In this document: piece by piece, positions 8,561 through 18,003 of the stretch
Numbering within the stretch: position 1 is the first letter of the stretch
Layout of the letters: every line of letters begins with the position of its first letter
DNA from: Flavobacterium salmonis
GTDB lineage: Bacteria > Bacteroidota > Bacteroidia > Flavobacteriales > Flavobacteriaceae
DNA: 64,000 nt
Direction: 5' to 3'
NCBI RefSeq assembly: GCF_903819435.1
Contig: NZ_CAIJDP010000090.1
Coordinates: 62,001-126,000, forward strand
Program-made: the position numbers and the translations under genes
Notes under the pieces: generated by a model
The model's input: the letters and a program-made list of their open reading frames with translations, nothing else
The model's database searches: none
What the model was told of the DNA's origin: nothing

Positions 8561-9472
8561 TTAATTTTTAGCGGCTACTACATTTTTTACTTTCTTAGCA
8601 AAAATATGATTCGAGTTAAAAACCAATACCGCCAGGAAAATAATACTATATGCCAGAATCTGTAGCGGAGTTATTTTCTCTTTATAAACAAAACAAGCCA
8701 GACCAAAAGCAATCATCGGGTTAATATTTAACAGCATTCCAACTGTTGAAGAATTGATTCCGCCCAATGCATATAAATTTAAAAACAACGGTATAATTGT
8801 AAAAAATATAGCAATGGTTTCGATACAAAAGTAAAACGTAAGTTCAGTAGGTACCGGACCGCTATATACCGGATAAAACGGTACCAGCAACAAAGCCGCC
8901 ACAGATATATGGAATGTCAGGATAATAAACTTGTCAAAGCCTTTATTAACACGCTGGCTTACTAAATAACACGCATAAGTAAATCCGATAATGATACTAA
9001 AAAACATATCCATAATGTCTGCATACGACAACAACAAACAGCCCGAAATACTTAATCCAACCGAAAGCCATTGTGTTTTTCCCAGTTTTTCATGCAGTAC
9101 AAAATAGGCCAGCAGTGTTGTTAAAATTGGGCAAACCAAATATGCAAGTGAGGTCGCTTTCACACTTACATGGTTCATTACATAAATAAATGTAAACCAG
9201 TTGGCCATTAGAAAGAAGCTTCCTCCAATATTAAGTAAGATGGTGTATCTCTTTTTAGAAGCAGATAAAGAATTGAAAACCTCAATTGTCTCCTTAATTT
9301 TTTTGCGTTTGAACAAAAAAGCAATTAAGAGCATTAAAATACTACAGCTAAAAACACGGTAAAATAAAATATCCATTGAAGCATATTCATGAATTGGTTT
9401 TAGCACAAGACTAAAAAATCCCCAAACGGTGTAAGCAGTAATAGCTGCCAGGTAATATTTTGTAGTTTTCAT
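8561..9472 (-). CDS. RarD-like EamA transporter
   Basis: Starts MKTTKYYLAAITAYTVWGFF, close to the RarD pattern of an early TVWGFF helix. Ten hydrophobic segments; the mid-protein FVLHEKLGKTQWLSVGLSI and late FVYKEKITPLQILAYSIIF repeat the DMT half-signature. ATG 9472 is preferred over the TTG at 9505. It is transcribed divergently from a MocR-type regulator, an arrangement in which such regulators commonly control the neighbouring exporter. The transported compound is unknown, perhaps an amine, amino acid or vitamin B6-related molecule. Confidence 0.85.
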   Translation of the reverse strand: MKTTKYYLAAITAYTVWGFFSLVLKPIHEYASMDILFYRVFSCSILMLLIAFLFKRKKIKETIEVFNSLSASKKRYTILLNIGGSFFLMANWFTFIYVMNHVSVKATSLAYLVCPILTTLLAYFVLHEKLGKTQWLSVGLSISGCLLLSYADIMDMFFSIIIGFTYACYLVSQRVNKGFDKFIILTFHISVAALLLVPFYPVYSGPVPTELTFYFCIETIAIFFTIIPLFLNLYALGGINSSTVGMLLNINPMIAFGLACFVYKEKITPLQILAYSIIFLAVLVFNSNHIFAKKVKNVVAAKN

Positions 9473-9535
9473 GATGTTTCTTTTGGTGTATATCTGATGA
9501 AGCAAATTTCTTAAAAATAAAACAGCAATACAGAT

Positions 9536-9623
9536 ACAGTTTTTGTAAATTGCACCATAACAGTTTTATTTTATGAAATCACCAAAATCGTATAAACTGA
9601 AAGAATAAAAATCGCGATACGAT
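9536..9623. promoter_or_regulatory. Candidate MocR operator region in the divergent intergenic space
   Basis: Two direct repeats ACAGTTTT (9536-9543 and 9560-9567) start 24 bases apart, with an inverted partial copy AAACTG at 9594-9599. A separate inverted pair ATCGTAT (9587-9593) and ATACGAT (9617-9623) follows. MocR-family regulators often bind direct repeats between their own gene and a divergent target. Which repeat is used here is inference. Confidence 0.35.
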
Positions 9624-9648
9624 GTTTCATTAAACACTATTATCTCAT

Positions 9649-11073
9649 ATGAAAAACTCAAACTACCTGTATTTGCAATTTGCCGATGTTATTGAAAAAC
9701 AAATAAAATCGGGTCTTTTAAGTGTGGGAGACAAATTACCTTCGATTAGGGAAGTATGTGCAGAAACAGGCTACAGCATGAGTACAGTCAGTAAAGCGTA
9801 TTATGAAATCGAAAGCAGATCTCTAATAGAATCAAGACCACAATCGGGCTATTATGTAAGCAATATTTCGGCAAGAATTGTTCCCGAACCAACAGCCAGC
9901 TCCCCTATTCTGACCACACAAAATATTGAAAGAGAAGATTTAATTGATTTGGTTTATGGAAATATGACAGATAAAAACGTTACCATGCTTTCATTAGGTT
10001 TTCCATCAAATGAACTTCTTCCGATAGCAAAACTAAATAAGGGCATGGTTCAGGCAATGCGGCAACTACCCAATAGTGGTACCAGTTATGAAGAAATACA
10101 GGGCAATGTTAATCTTAGAAAAGAAATCGCACGCTGGTCTTTTGCATGGGGAGGATCTCTAACAGAAGATGACATTATAACTACTCCGGGCTGCGTGAGT
10201 GCGATGTCACATTGCTTAATGACGGTTACAAAACCGGGAGATACCATTATTACAGAAAGCCCCGTTTATTTTGGCGTTTTACAACTGGCTAAATCTCTAG
10301 GTTTGTATGTTATGGAACTGCCCACCAATATAACAACGGGAATAGAATTAGATGCTTTAAAAAAAGCTATTTCGACTAAAAAAATTAAGGCTTGTGTGTT
10401 AATGAGTAATTTCAGCAATCCCTCGGGAAGTATGATGCCTAATGAACACAAGGAAGAAACCGTTAGCTTAATGGAATTACATAATATTCCGTTAATTGAA
10501 GATGATATTCACGGTGATTTATATTTTGGCTCAGCCAGACCAACAAATTGCAAAACGTATGATAAAAGCGGAATCGTGATGTGCTGCAGTTCGGTTTCTA
10601 AAACTTTGGCACCGGGATATCGTGTAGGCTGGGTTATTCCGGGGAAATTCAAAAAAGAAATTTTACGGACAAAATTATACCATACCATCTCTTCACCTAC
10701 CATTACACATGAAGTTGTGGGTGATTTTTTGAAAAACGGCCGCTATGAAAATCATCTTCGTAAAATTCGTCAGATTCTGAATCATAATTGCAGTAATTAC
10801 ATCAACACTATTTTAGAATCTTTTCCAAAAGGCACAAAGGTAAGTCAGCCACAGGGCGGTTTTTTTCTTTGGATCGAACTCGATAAAAAAATAGATACTG
10901 CCGAATTTTATCATTTGGCCATGAAACACAATATCAGCATTGCTCCCGGTCGTATTTTTTCTTTTCAGGATCAGTTCTCCAATTGTATGCGTTTGAGTTT
11001 TGGTTTGCCATGGACAAATGAATTACGCCAATCTATACAAACATTAGGTAAACTGGCTGCCAAAAGTATTTAA
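9649..11073 (+). CDS. MocR-family regulator (GntR winged helix fused to aminotransferase domain)
   Basis: Residues 1-75 are a GntR-type winged helix (GDKLPSIREVCAETGYSMSTVSKAYYEIE). Residues 100-470 are a fold-type I PLP aminotransferase domain with SNPSG-like SNFSNPSG, the cofactor-lysine segment SSVSKTLAPGYRVGW and the final RLSFG arginine. The length of 474 matches the PdxR/GabR/MocR group, in which the aminotransferase half senses PLP and a ligand rather than working as an enzyme. Divergent from the RarD-like transporter gene at 9472, its likely target. Confidence 0.9.
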   Translation: MKNSNYLYLQFADVIEKQIKSGLLSVGDKLPSIREVCAETGYSMSTVSKAYYEIESRSLIESRPQSGYYVSNISARIVPEPTASSPILTTQNIEREDLIDLVYGNMTDKNVTMLSLGFPSNELLPIAKLNKGMVQAMRQLPNSGTSYEEIQGNVNLRKEIARWSFAWGGSLTEDDIITTPGCVSAMSHCLMTVTKPGDTIITESPVYFGVLQLAKSLGLYVMELPTNITTGIELDALKKAISTKKIKACVLMSNFSNPSGSMMPNEHKEETVSLMELHNIPLIEDDIHGDLYFGSARPTNCKTYDKSGIVMCCSSVSKTLAPGYRVGWVIPGKFKKEILRTKLYHTISSPTITHEVVGDFLKNGRYENHLRKIRQILNHNCSNYINTILESFPKGTKVSQPQGGFFLWIELDKKIDTAEFYHLAMKHNISIAPGRIFSFQDQFSNCMRLSFGLPWTNELRQSIQTLGKLAAKSI

Positions 11074-11232
11074 AATTAACACATAGCGACATCGTTTTTC
11101 TTTGTACATAAACACACTCACTAATATACAAACATACAGTTATATTGAAAATCCGGATTTTTCAAGCCTCTTTTAATTTGGACTTTAATCTATTCATCTG
11201 TGTATTTAAAATCTCTATTAAAACATAAAAAA

Positions 11233-11262
11233 ACCGGACAGTACAACTACTCACTGACCGGT
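11233..11262 (-). terminator. Rho-independent terminator after the bestrophin gene
   Basis: ACCGG-A-CAGT pairs with ACTG-A-CCGGT around a ten-base loop. A run of A on the left gives the U tract on the minus strand. It lies 31 bases past the stop at 11294. Confidence 0.75.
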
Positions 11263-11293
11263 CAACAATTAAAATACCAAAATTAACTTTAAT

Positions 11294-12241
11294 TTATAAA
11301 ACAAAATAAGCGTTGCTGTCCACTTTTTTAGGTTCGTCTTCTAAATCAAACTCTTTTAGAATATCAAATTCGCTTTGATATTCATTCAGCATTTGTTTAA
11401 TATTTTTTTCGATTGTGTTTGCAATAGTCGTAACAGGTGTGTCTGTTGGCCTGTTTTCGAAAGGATCCTGTAAATGAATTGCCATTCTTTCGATTAAAAA
11501 GAAAGCAGCGGCAATAGCGACAATTAATGGAATAGCAAACCAGCTCAATACGCTTGTTAATCCAAAAGGCAGTAACAAAATAAACAAACACAGTGTTAAT
11601 CGGATATACATGCTGTAAGTGGTTGGAAAAATGGTATTTTTAATTCGTTCACATTTACCCATTTCATCGCATAGTCTCGACAAGGTATTATCAATTTCTA
11701 CTTGTTGATACATATTGATTCGCTTGTCATTTTTTGCATTTCGAAGATCACGTGCATGCAGCATCAAAATCGCATTTGGTATATTCTGATGATTTTTGAT
11801 GTACTTTAATTCCTCTTCACTTATCAATCCCTTAAGTGGTTTTATGGCATCTTTATTTCTAAGTGCCTGACCTAAACTATAGCACCATGCAATTTGTCTT
11901 TTAGCAAAATTCTCTTTGAATTCACTCGCTCCAACAGAAAAATCAGGATCTTTATAAAAGGTTAAAACCTGGCGGATTAATGTTCTGGAATCATTTACAA
12001 TTGCTCCCCATACAATTCGGGCTTCCCACCATCTATCGTAAGCCTGATTGGATTTAAAGGCTAATAATAACGATATAATTGTACCAATCATGGTTGGAAT
12101 AGCAATCGGAATATCTACAGGAAGCGTAACAAAATAGTGATGAAAAACCTCAAATACTATAGTGTATGCGGCTACTAGGGCAAGTTCTACTTTAATTTTC
12201 CCGAGAACGTAATTCATTGGTATTCTTTTCTTTAATAACAT
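11294..12241 (-). CDS. Bestrophin-family anion channel
   Basis: Bacterial bestrophins (formerly UPF0187) form pentameric inner-membrane ion channels. Visible features are the N-terminal membrane segment, then the family block PTMIGTIISLLLAFKSNQAYDRWWEAR near residues 45-75 (here spanning two pieces), a central helical region with RDLRNAK, two further membrane segments near 205-245, and DPFENRPTDTP near 255-265. The length of 315 is usual. ATG 12241 was kept; an alternative start is Met9 (12217). Transcribed alone. Ion selectivity cannot be read from sequence. Confidence 0.88.
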   Translation of the reverse strand: MLLKKRIPMNYVLGKIKVELALVAAYTIVFEVFHHYFVTLPVDIPIAIPTMIGTIISLLLAFKSNQAYDRWWEARIVWGAIVNDSRTLIRQVLTFYKDPDFSVGASEFKENFAKRQIAWCYSLGQALRNKDAIKPLKGLISEEELKYIKNHQNIPNAILMLHARDLRNAKNDKRINMYQQVEIDNTLSRLCDEMGKCERIKNTIFPTTYSMYIRLTLCLFILLLPFGLTSVLSWFAIPLIVAIAAAFFLIERMAIHLQDPFENRPTDTPVTTIANTIEKNIKQMLNEYQSEFDILKEFDLEDEPKKVDSNAYFVL

Positions 12242-12359
12242 ATTTTCGGTTTTAAATTAATATTACAGGGATTGAGTCTTAGTAATTAATGAATAGCTAT
12301 AGCTCTGTATTTTTTAATATTTATTGCGTTCAAAGGCTAATTTTTATTCACTAAAACTA

Positions 12360-13076
12360 TTAAACCAGCTCCTCATATAATGAAAGTATCGGAAGTCCGA
12401 GTTTTTCATTAATATTTTGTTTTTTTGATTTTTTAAATTTGATTTTTTCTCCTTTTCGGGTTTCAACCAAAAGATCAATTTCGTATTTTGAAATTGCTTC
12501 AGATAAAGGCGTCATATTTTCGAGATCTTCAGTTTTTGAAGCCTGACTTACAATTTCATAAGAAAAATTATCATTAAGAAACTGCTGTACATCTTTTACA
12601 TGCATGTTGGCATTGCTATTTTCAATATAAAGTGCTTTATTGAAATCTTCCCTGAATTGTTCGTTCCCTAAATGCAGAATTGGGCATTTTTGATTTCCTG
12701 CCAATTGTATCAGATAATGATGAATACGCTTGGTTTCCTGTTTATACGAATTAGATAAGATTATTAATTTTACAGAAAAATGCTCAATAATCCCTCTAAA
12801 AACAGGAGAAGAAATCCCGTATTGATTATGAATTTTAATTTTGCAGTTTTGAGTATGATCGATCATATACCTGCAGGTTGCTAAAACCTCTTCCTGACTT
12901 TTGGTAAGTCCGGTTCGCATTTCGCGCAAAAAATTAGATGATGAAAAAGAATCGGGAGTTTCTGCAATCATCATTAAAACAATTTCACAATCTGATTTTT
13001 TTGCTTGGTTTATCGCCCATTTTACAGCAGAAATTGTATCGTCTTTTAAAGTAGTGGGTATCAGGAAATTTTTCAT
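12360..13076 (-). CDS. Universal-stress-protein-like protein
   Basis: A UspA-type N-terminal half starts MKNFLIPTTLKDDTISAVKWA and has a beta strand pattern EIVLMMIAE. After residue 85 comes VKLIILSNSYKQ. The C-terminal half is shorter and diverged (LDVSEAISKYEIDLLVE-like strand at 195-205), as in the two-domain Usp proteins of Bacteroidota. The G-2x-G-9x-G ATP motif was not found, so nucleotide binding is doubtful. It sits 77 bases after the end of the two-component genes, possibly as a downstream target. Confidence 0.65.
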   Translation of the reverse strand: MKNFLIPTTLKDDTISAVKWAINQAKKSDCEIVLMMIAETPDSFSSSNFLREMRTGLTKSQEEVLATCRYMIDHTQNCKIKIHNQYGISSPVFRGIIEHFSVKLIILSNSYKQETKRIHHYLIQLAGNQKCPILHLGNEQFREDFNKALYIENSNANMHVKDVQQFLNDNFSYEIVSQASKTEDLENMTPLSEAISKYEIDLLVETRKGEKIKFKKSKKQNINEKLGLPILSLYEELV

Positions 13077-13153
13077 ATGTATAATCTTTTAGTATATACA
13101 GACAAAATAACTACCTGAAAATTAGAAGGGTCTTAATCTAAAATTAGAATTTT

Positions 13154-14557
13154 CTAAGATTCAACATTAGAATTTTTAATATTCCTCTTTTTAATGTTTG
13201 ATTTGTTAAAAATGATAGTCACAATCGTTCCTTTATCCTGTTCTGATTGTACCTGAATTTCCCCATCGTGCATACGGATAATTTTGGAAGCCAGGGGAAG
13301 CCCCAACCCGTAACCAATATATTTGGCTGCAATTTTTCCTCTGAAAAAAGGCTCATACAAATGCGGGATATCTTCTGGCGGAATCCCTATTCCGATATCA
13401 TTGATCGAAATTTTTATTGCCTCATTATTGGCTGAAAGCGTTACAAAAACCTCATTATTATCAGAATATTTTACACCATTGGTAATAATATTATTGATGG
13501 CCAGTTCTAAAAGTGGTTTGTTGCACGGAATCAACAACAAATTGGAATCTTTAGGGGCAAAATTAAGTTTGATACTCACGCGGTTGTCAGGAAAAATTTT
13601 ATCCAAATCTGACTTAACTTCCAATAATAACTCATCGATTCGGGCAATATCCAAAACTTGTTTGTTTCCGTCGTACCCTGTTTGCGTTAGCTTAAGAAGG
13701 CTTTCAGTTAAATTTCCTAATCTGGAAGCCTGACTGTAAATATTCTCTAATGACTGAACATATTCTGAAACTGGACGTTCTTTCATCAACATAATTTCAG
13801 CTTCAGCAATTATGGTTGTAATTGGCGTTTTTAACTCGTGTGATGCATTGTTAATAAAATTTGCCTGAATTTCAAAAGAAGTTTCCAGTCGGTCCAGCAT
13901 GTCATTGAACGTTTCTGTAAGATCTGAAATTTCATCAGCATTTTTAACTTCCGGCAATCTGTTATGGAGATTCGAAGCACTAATTCTATTTACTTCTTTC
14001 GTAATCCTGGCTACTGGATTGATGACTCTTTTTGCCAAAAAGCGTCCTAAAAAAAAGGCCAGGAGTATAAAACCGATGCCACCAAACAGCAATATCTTTA
14101 CAATATAAACGGTAGTCGTTTTCCCTCTTCGGTCGCGTGCCCCAACAATTACAATATATTTTTGATCTCTTTCTGTAAAAACCTGACCTAAATAATACTT
14201 GCTGTTAATCTCAAAATAATCTTTGCCTGTCTGCAGAATATTGGAGTAAAATTCATTCGGTAGATTTAATTTGGTATTATAATCAAAACTATTGGCACTG
14301 TTGATTTTAAGAACATATTCTTCTTCTTCGATAAGTTCTTCGAGCCCGTTTTTCTTTAAATTACTGTAATATTTTATTTTTTCGGGATCATGCTGAAAAT
14401 GAATAGAAGCCACAATTTTAGACCTGTCTTCAAGTCTTTTTAAGAAATGATAACGATTATTTTCTCTAAATAAAACGAATACAATTATGCTCAATAGCAA
14501 AGTACTAAAGGTAGAAAGTGCTACGTAAGTAAAAGTAATTCTTTTTCTAATATCCAT
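13154..14557 (-). CDS. Membrane sensor histidine kinase
   Basis: Numbering from ATG 14557: TM1 at 5-29, a periplasmic domain to about 150, TM2 at 158-180, HAMP at 180-230, the HisKA box NASHELKTPI with the phospho-acceptor His at 240, then HATPase N, G1 (DIGIGIPPED) and G2 (GYGLGLPLA) boxes. Met at 14557 follows the regulator's stop by one base and gives the normal kinase N-terminus (MDIRKRITFTY). An upstream in-frame ATG at 14575 would overlap the regulator by 17 bases. Layout resembles CusS/ArlS-type kinases; the signal is unknown. Confidence 0.93.
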   Translation of the reverse strand: MDIRKRITFTYVALSTFSTLLLSIIVFVLFRENNRYHFLKRLEDRSKIVASIHFQHDPEKIKYYSNLKKNGLEELIEEEEYVLKINSANSFDYNTKLNLPNEFYSNILQTGKDYFEINSKYYLGQVFTERDQKYIVIVGARDRRGKTTTVYIVKILLFGGIGFILLAFFLGRFLAKRVINPVARITKEVNRISASNLHNRLPEVKNADEISDLTETFNDMLDRLETSFEIQANFINNASHELKTPITTIIAEAEIMLMKERPVSEYVQSLENIYSQASRLGNLTESLLKLTQTGYDGNKQVLDIARIDELLLEVKSDLDKIFPDNRVSIKLNFAPKDSNLLLIPCNKPLLELAINNIITNGVKYSDNNEVFVTLSANNEAIKISINDIGIGIPPEDIPHLYEPFFRGKIAAKYIGYGLGLPLASKIIRMHDGEIQVQSEQDKGTIVTIIFNKSNIKKRNIKNSNVES

Positions 14558-14558
14558 T

Positions 14559-15233
14559 TTATGGCTGTATAACATAACCCAAACCTTTCGTGGTATGAAT
14601 AAGTTTGGTTTTGAAGGGTTTGTCTATTTTTTTTCTTAAATACGTAATATAAACATCAACAACATTTGTATTCATATCAAAATTAATATCCCAGACATTA
14701 TCCAAAATCTGATCCCGCGATACAATTCTGCCACTGTTTTTCGCTAAATAATACAGTAATTTAAATTCTTTGGCAGTTAAAATTATCTGTTCTCCATCTC
14801 TTTTAACCGTTTTTGCACGGCCGTTTATTTCGAGATCGCCAATGGTGATCACATCGACTCTGTCTATATCCTGATTAGCTCTTCTGTTTAAGGCATTTAC
14901 TCTTGCATCGAGTTCTCCAAATTTAAAAGGCTTAACCAAATAATCATCAGCACCGGCATTGAGTCCTGTAACAATATTCTCAGAAGTTCCAAGGGCTGTC
15001 AGAAGCAAAACAGGTACAAAGTTTTTGCTGGCGCGTAATCTTCTGCAAATTTCAATTCCGTTAATATCCGGAAGCATTACATCTAAAACGACTACATCAA
15101 AAGTATAATTATGAATCATTTCCAATGCCGTTTTACCATCCAGAGCAACGCTGACATCGTTATTATTTTCAGCGAATCCTTTTCGTAAAATGGAAAGTAG
15201 ATTTGGTTCGTCTTCGACTATGAGTAATTTCAT
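14559..15233 (-). CDS. OmpR/PhoB-family response regulator
   Basis: The receiver domain has acidic pocket E7/D8, phospho-acceptor D51 (VVLDVMLPDING), Thr in LLLTALG and Lys in LVKPF. The C-terminal winged helix (ELEINGRAKTVKRDG to KGLGYVIQP) is of OmpR type. Partner of the kinase immediately downstream. A two-part promoter lies 20-50 bases upstream, so the pair appears to be its own operon. Target genes are not evident from the window, although the Usp-like gene follows directly. Confidence 0.95.
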   Translation of the reverse strand: MKLLIVEDEPNLLSILRKGFAENNNDVSVALDGKTALEMIHNYTFDVVVLDVMLPDINGIEICRRLRASKNFVPVLLLTALGTSENIVTGLNAGADDYLVKPFKFGELDARVNALNRRANQDIDRVDVITIGDLEINGRAKTVKRDGEQIILTAKEFKLLYYLAKNSGRIVSRDQILDNVWDINFDMNTNVVDVYITYLRKKIDKPFKTKLIHTTKGLGYVIQP

Positions 15234-15253
15234 TTGAATAAATGTATGAATAA

Positions 15254-15283
15254 CAAAAATAAGGATTGAAACGTAAATACAAA
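15254..15283 (-). promoter_or_regulatory. Promoter of the two-component operon
   Basis: On the minus strand TTTG (15283-15280), 18 bases, then TATTTTTG (15261-15254), which matches TANNTTTG. The start codon at 15233 is 20 bases further on. Confidence 0.5.
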
Positions 15284-15350
15284 TTACTTAAACCTGAATT
15301 ATGATTTTATTATGAAGAAAATAAAGAAATAAACTACTATTCAAAAGAAA

Positions 15351-15944
15351 TTAATCGCTTTTAAGCCAGCCTGTAATACTCATTCTCGTATTTTGGGTCA
15401 CCAAAACTTCATGCATCAATTCATTGCTTTTAAAAAACACTGTTTTTCCCTGAGTTGGTGAAATCTTTTGATCATTATTTTCCTGATGAATCATCAATTC
15501 CCCACCATCAGATTCTTGCCAATTACTATTGAGATAACTAATCATGGAATATTTCCGACTTGGATTATTTTTAAACTGATCCAGATGTTTTAGGTAAAAA
15601 TCACCTTTTTCATATAAAGAATAATGAAATTCATAACCCGTGATTCCGGCGTAACAACTCTCATTTAGATAAATGATAAAGGCCTCGATCTGGGCAAAAA
15701 AAGCATTTTCAAAAACATTGTTATGTGTTTTATCTAACCAATAAATAGAATCGCTCCTGATTGCGCCATCGTAAGAAAGCTTTTCTGAATTTCCAATTCC
15801 AGCGTCTGACAGCAAACTCTTGTGATTTAAATCAAGTAGATTTTGTTTAAGATTATCAGCTAATTCTTTACTTAAAAAATGCTCTGAAATACCTACTTTA
15901 TTTTCAATATAACTCGCAATCAAATCTTCGAAACTATTTTCCAT
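15351..15944 (-). CDS. 2OG-Fe(II) oxygenase (prolyl-4-hydroxylase-like)
   Basis: Cytosolic dioxygenase of the P4Hc type. In the C-terminal half the iron triad H-x-D is seen in FYLKHLDQF, the distal His in SNELMHEVL, and the 2-oxoglutarate Arg in NTRMSITGW, followed directly by the C-terminus. The strand YSMISYLNSNWQESDGGEL is the family's characteristic centre. The length of 197 is typical for the bacterial members. The substrate could be a protein proline or a small molecule. A single gene, followed by the two-component operon in the same direction after 117 bases. Confidence 0.85.
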   Translation of the reverse strand: MENSFEDLIASYIENKVGISEHFLSKELADNLKQNLLDLNHKSLLSDAGIGNSEKLSYDGAIRSDSIYWLDKTHNNVFENAFFAQIEAFIIYLNESCYAGITGYEFHYSLYEKGDFYLKHLDQFKNNPSRKYSMISYLNSNWQESDGGELMIHQENNDQKISPTQGKTVFFKSNELMHEVLVTQNTRMSITGWLKSD

Positions 15945-16031
15945 TTATTGTTTGGGAAAAACTGCAAATACAGCCAACGTAGCAAGGTAGCCGAAATAAA
16001 ACTGGTAATGGTTCTTTTTGGAAATAATAAA

Positions 16032-16059
16032 CCCGACAAGTTTTTTGCAACCTGTCGGG
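16032..16059. repeat. Hairpin-forming intergenic repeat, weak terminator candidate
   Basis: CCCGACA and TGTCGGG arms surround a 14-base loop, between the small gene at 16096 and the oxygenase at 15944. Hairpins with this arm sequence are common between Flavobacterium genes. The minus-strand side is only moderately U-rich. Confidence 0.45.
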
Positions 16060-16095
16060 GCAGAAAGTGAGTTTAAGAAAAGGATACAAAAACTA

Positions 16096-16446
16096 TTAAT
16101 TTTCTCTTTTTGTATTATCTACGATTTTATCAATATAAGCCTTAGTCAATTCTAACATAAAAGTTGGATCATCCATAGTTTTAATATAATCTATAATTTC
16201 TGAACTACTAAAATTCTCTGATAAAAAATTCTCTCCATTTTTCGTAATCATATAATTTTTATCAGTGCTATTCTCAAATTTTTCAAGACCAATTATAAAA
16301 TTATTTTCTACTAAAACATTCAGGTTTATCATTATATCAGAAGGGAAATCTGCTCTATCAAAAAACTTCATCAAAGTATAAATACCTCTTATTCCGGGAT
16401 TTCCTGAAATTAAAAATAAAATTAAAATTTGCTTTTTGGTCAGCAT
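16096..16446 (-). CDS. Small winged-helix-like protein of unknown function
   Basis: 116 residues starting MLTKKQILILFLISGNPGIRGIY. The order of helices and the VLVENNFIIGLEK / NYMITKNGENFL segment look like a winged-helix fold of the PadR/MarR general type. No family can be named. It starts 5 bases after the stop of the AAA+ gene and is therefore the third gene of the VWA/AAA+ operon. It may be a dedicated partner or regulator. Confidence 0.6.
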   Translation of the reverse strand: MLTKKQILILFLISGNPGIRGIYTLMKFFDRADFPSDIMINLNVLVENNFIIGLEKFENSTDKNYMITKNGENFLSENFSSSEIIDYIKTMDDPTFMLELTKAYIDKIVDNTKREN

Positions 16447-16451
16447 ACAAT

Positions 16452-17915
16452 TTATAATTTGCTAATATAACTTCCGTACATATCCTTAAACTGATGGCCT
16501 GTTGCAAAACGATCTTTGCTTAGTTTTTTATGTTCTACCAATGCCCACAAAATAAATTCTTTCATGAAATACTGATCTTTTTTATCTAATTGAGATTGAT
16601 ATTTTTTTACTAATATATCTAAAGGAGTAACTTCATCCAAAATATTTTGATATTCGGTATCGGAAGCTTCATCCAGTAATTCGAAACCACTTTCTGCAAA
16701 GAACCATTCAATTAAATCAGAATATGGCGTTTTTTCACCGGGTTTTTCTAATTTTTCAATCTTCGGAAAGAAATCAGAAAATAAAGTTTTAATAGCAGAA
16801 CCTATTAAATTCTGCGCTACAACTGCCGCTCCCTCCTGCTCTCCTTCATACACTAATTCTACTTTTCCTGTAATCGCAGGAATGATTCCAATAAAGTCTG
16901 ATAAACGAAGTGAAGTTTTATCAACACCAGAAATTAAAGCGCGACGCTCTGCGGTACTAATTAAATTTTCAAAGGCTGTAATACTCATTCTGGCACTTAC
17001 ACCACTTTTATTATCGATGTATTCACTTTCTCGTGCTTCAAAGCTTATTTGTTCTAAAATATCTCTCGCGAGTCCAGGAACATATACTATATCTGCCTGA
17101 TTTTCATCCAGCTTTGCTTCCTGCTCTGTAATGGTTCTGGCAATTGCTACACTTTCCGGGTAATGTGTAAGGATCTGCGAACCGATTCTATCTTTTAAAG
17201 GTGTTACAATACTTCCCCGATTGGTATAATCTTCAGGATTTGCCGTAAAAATAAATTGCATATCAAGCGGCATTCTCAACTTAAAACCTCTAATCTGAAT
17301 ATCTCCTTCCTGTAAAATATTGAATAATGCTACCTGAATCCTGGCTTGTAAATCCGGCAATTCATTAATCACAAAAATACAGCGATTCGCTCTCGGAATC
17401 ATTCCGAAATGTATCACGCGATCATCTGCGTAAGATAACTTCAAATTGGCAGCTTTTATAGGGTCAACATCTCCAATTAAGTCAGCAACCGTTACATCTG
17501 GCGTGGCTAATTTTTCAAAGAAACGCTCACTCTTGTGCAGCCATGAAATTGGGGTTTCATCCCCTTTTTCTGCAATTAAATCTTTAGCAAAGCGTGAAAT
17601 CGGATTGAAAGGATCGTCGTTAATTTCAGAACCCGTTACAAACGGAATATATTCATCTAATAATTCGATCATTTTACGCGCCAGTCTGGTTTTAGCCTGA
17701 CCGCGAAGTCCTAATAAATTAATATTATGACGGGATAAAATAGCGCGTTCCAATTCCGGAATTACGGTATTCTCGAAACCATGAACACCTTCAAAAACCG
17801 GTTTTGCAGATTTGATTTTTTCACGCAGGTTATTTCGCAATTCGTCTTTTATACTTATGCTTTTATATCCTGCAGCTTTTAATTGTCCTAATGTCTTTAT
17901 ATTGTTTATTTCCAT
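16452..17915 (-). CDS. AAA+ ATPase, ChlI/MoxR type
   Basis: Walker A GLRGQAKT at 69-76, a Walker B-like strand RCIFVINELPDL near 195 with Asn-Glu in place of the usual Asp-Glu, sensor-1 FTANPEDYTNRG near 235, and a lid with LKDRIG. This matches magnesium-chelatase-I-like ATPases in Bacteroidota, often annotated as chelatase although no chlorophyll pathway exists. The length of 487 exceeds minimal MoxR. It is next to a VWA-domain gene, so the two probably form a MoxR/VWA-type metal-insertion or protein-remodelling pair. The substrate is unknown. Confidence 0.85.
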   Translation of the reverse strand: MEINNIKTLGQLKAAGYKSISIKDELRNNLREKIKSAKPVFEGVHGFENTVIPELERAILSRHNINLLGLRGQAKTRLARKMIELLDEYIPFVTGSEINDDPFNPISRFAKDLIAEKGDETPISWLHKSERFFEKLATPDVTVADLIGDVDPIKAANLKLSYADDRVIHFGMIPRANRCIFVINELPDLQARIQVALFNILQEGDIQIRGFKLRMPLDMQFIFTANPEDYTNRGSIVTPLKDRIGSQILTHYPESVAIARTITEQEAKLDENQADIVYVPGLARDILEQISFEARESEYIDNKSGVSARMSITAFENLISTAERRALISGVDKTSLRLSDFIGIIPAITGKVELVYEGEQEGAAVVAQNLIGSAIKTLFSDFFPKIEKLEKPGEKTPYSDLIEWFFAESGFELLDEASDTEYQNILDEVTPLDILVKKYQSQLDKKDQYFMKEFILWALVEHKKLSKDRFATGHQFKDMYGSYISKL

Positions 17916-18003
17916 TTTTATTGAAATATCGATTGTGTTATTACATTTTGATTTAGAATGGTGTTAGATTCACAGCAATGCATCTCTACAAAACCTTTAA
18001 AAC

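Noticed and set aside
12901..13092. Open frames opposite the Usp-like, kinase and cco genes
   Set aside because: They are antisense frames within well-supported genes, without promoters, family motifs or sensible N-termini.
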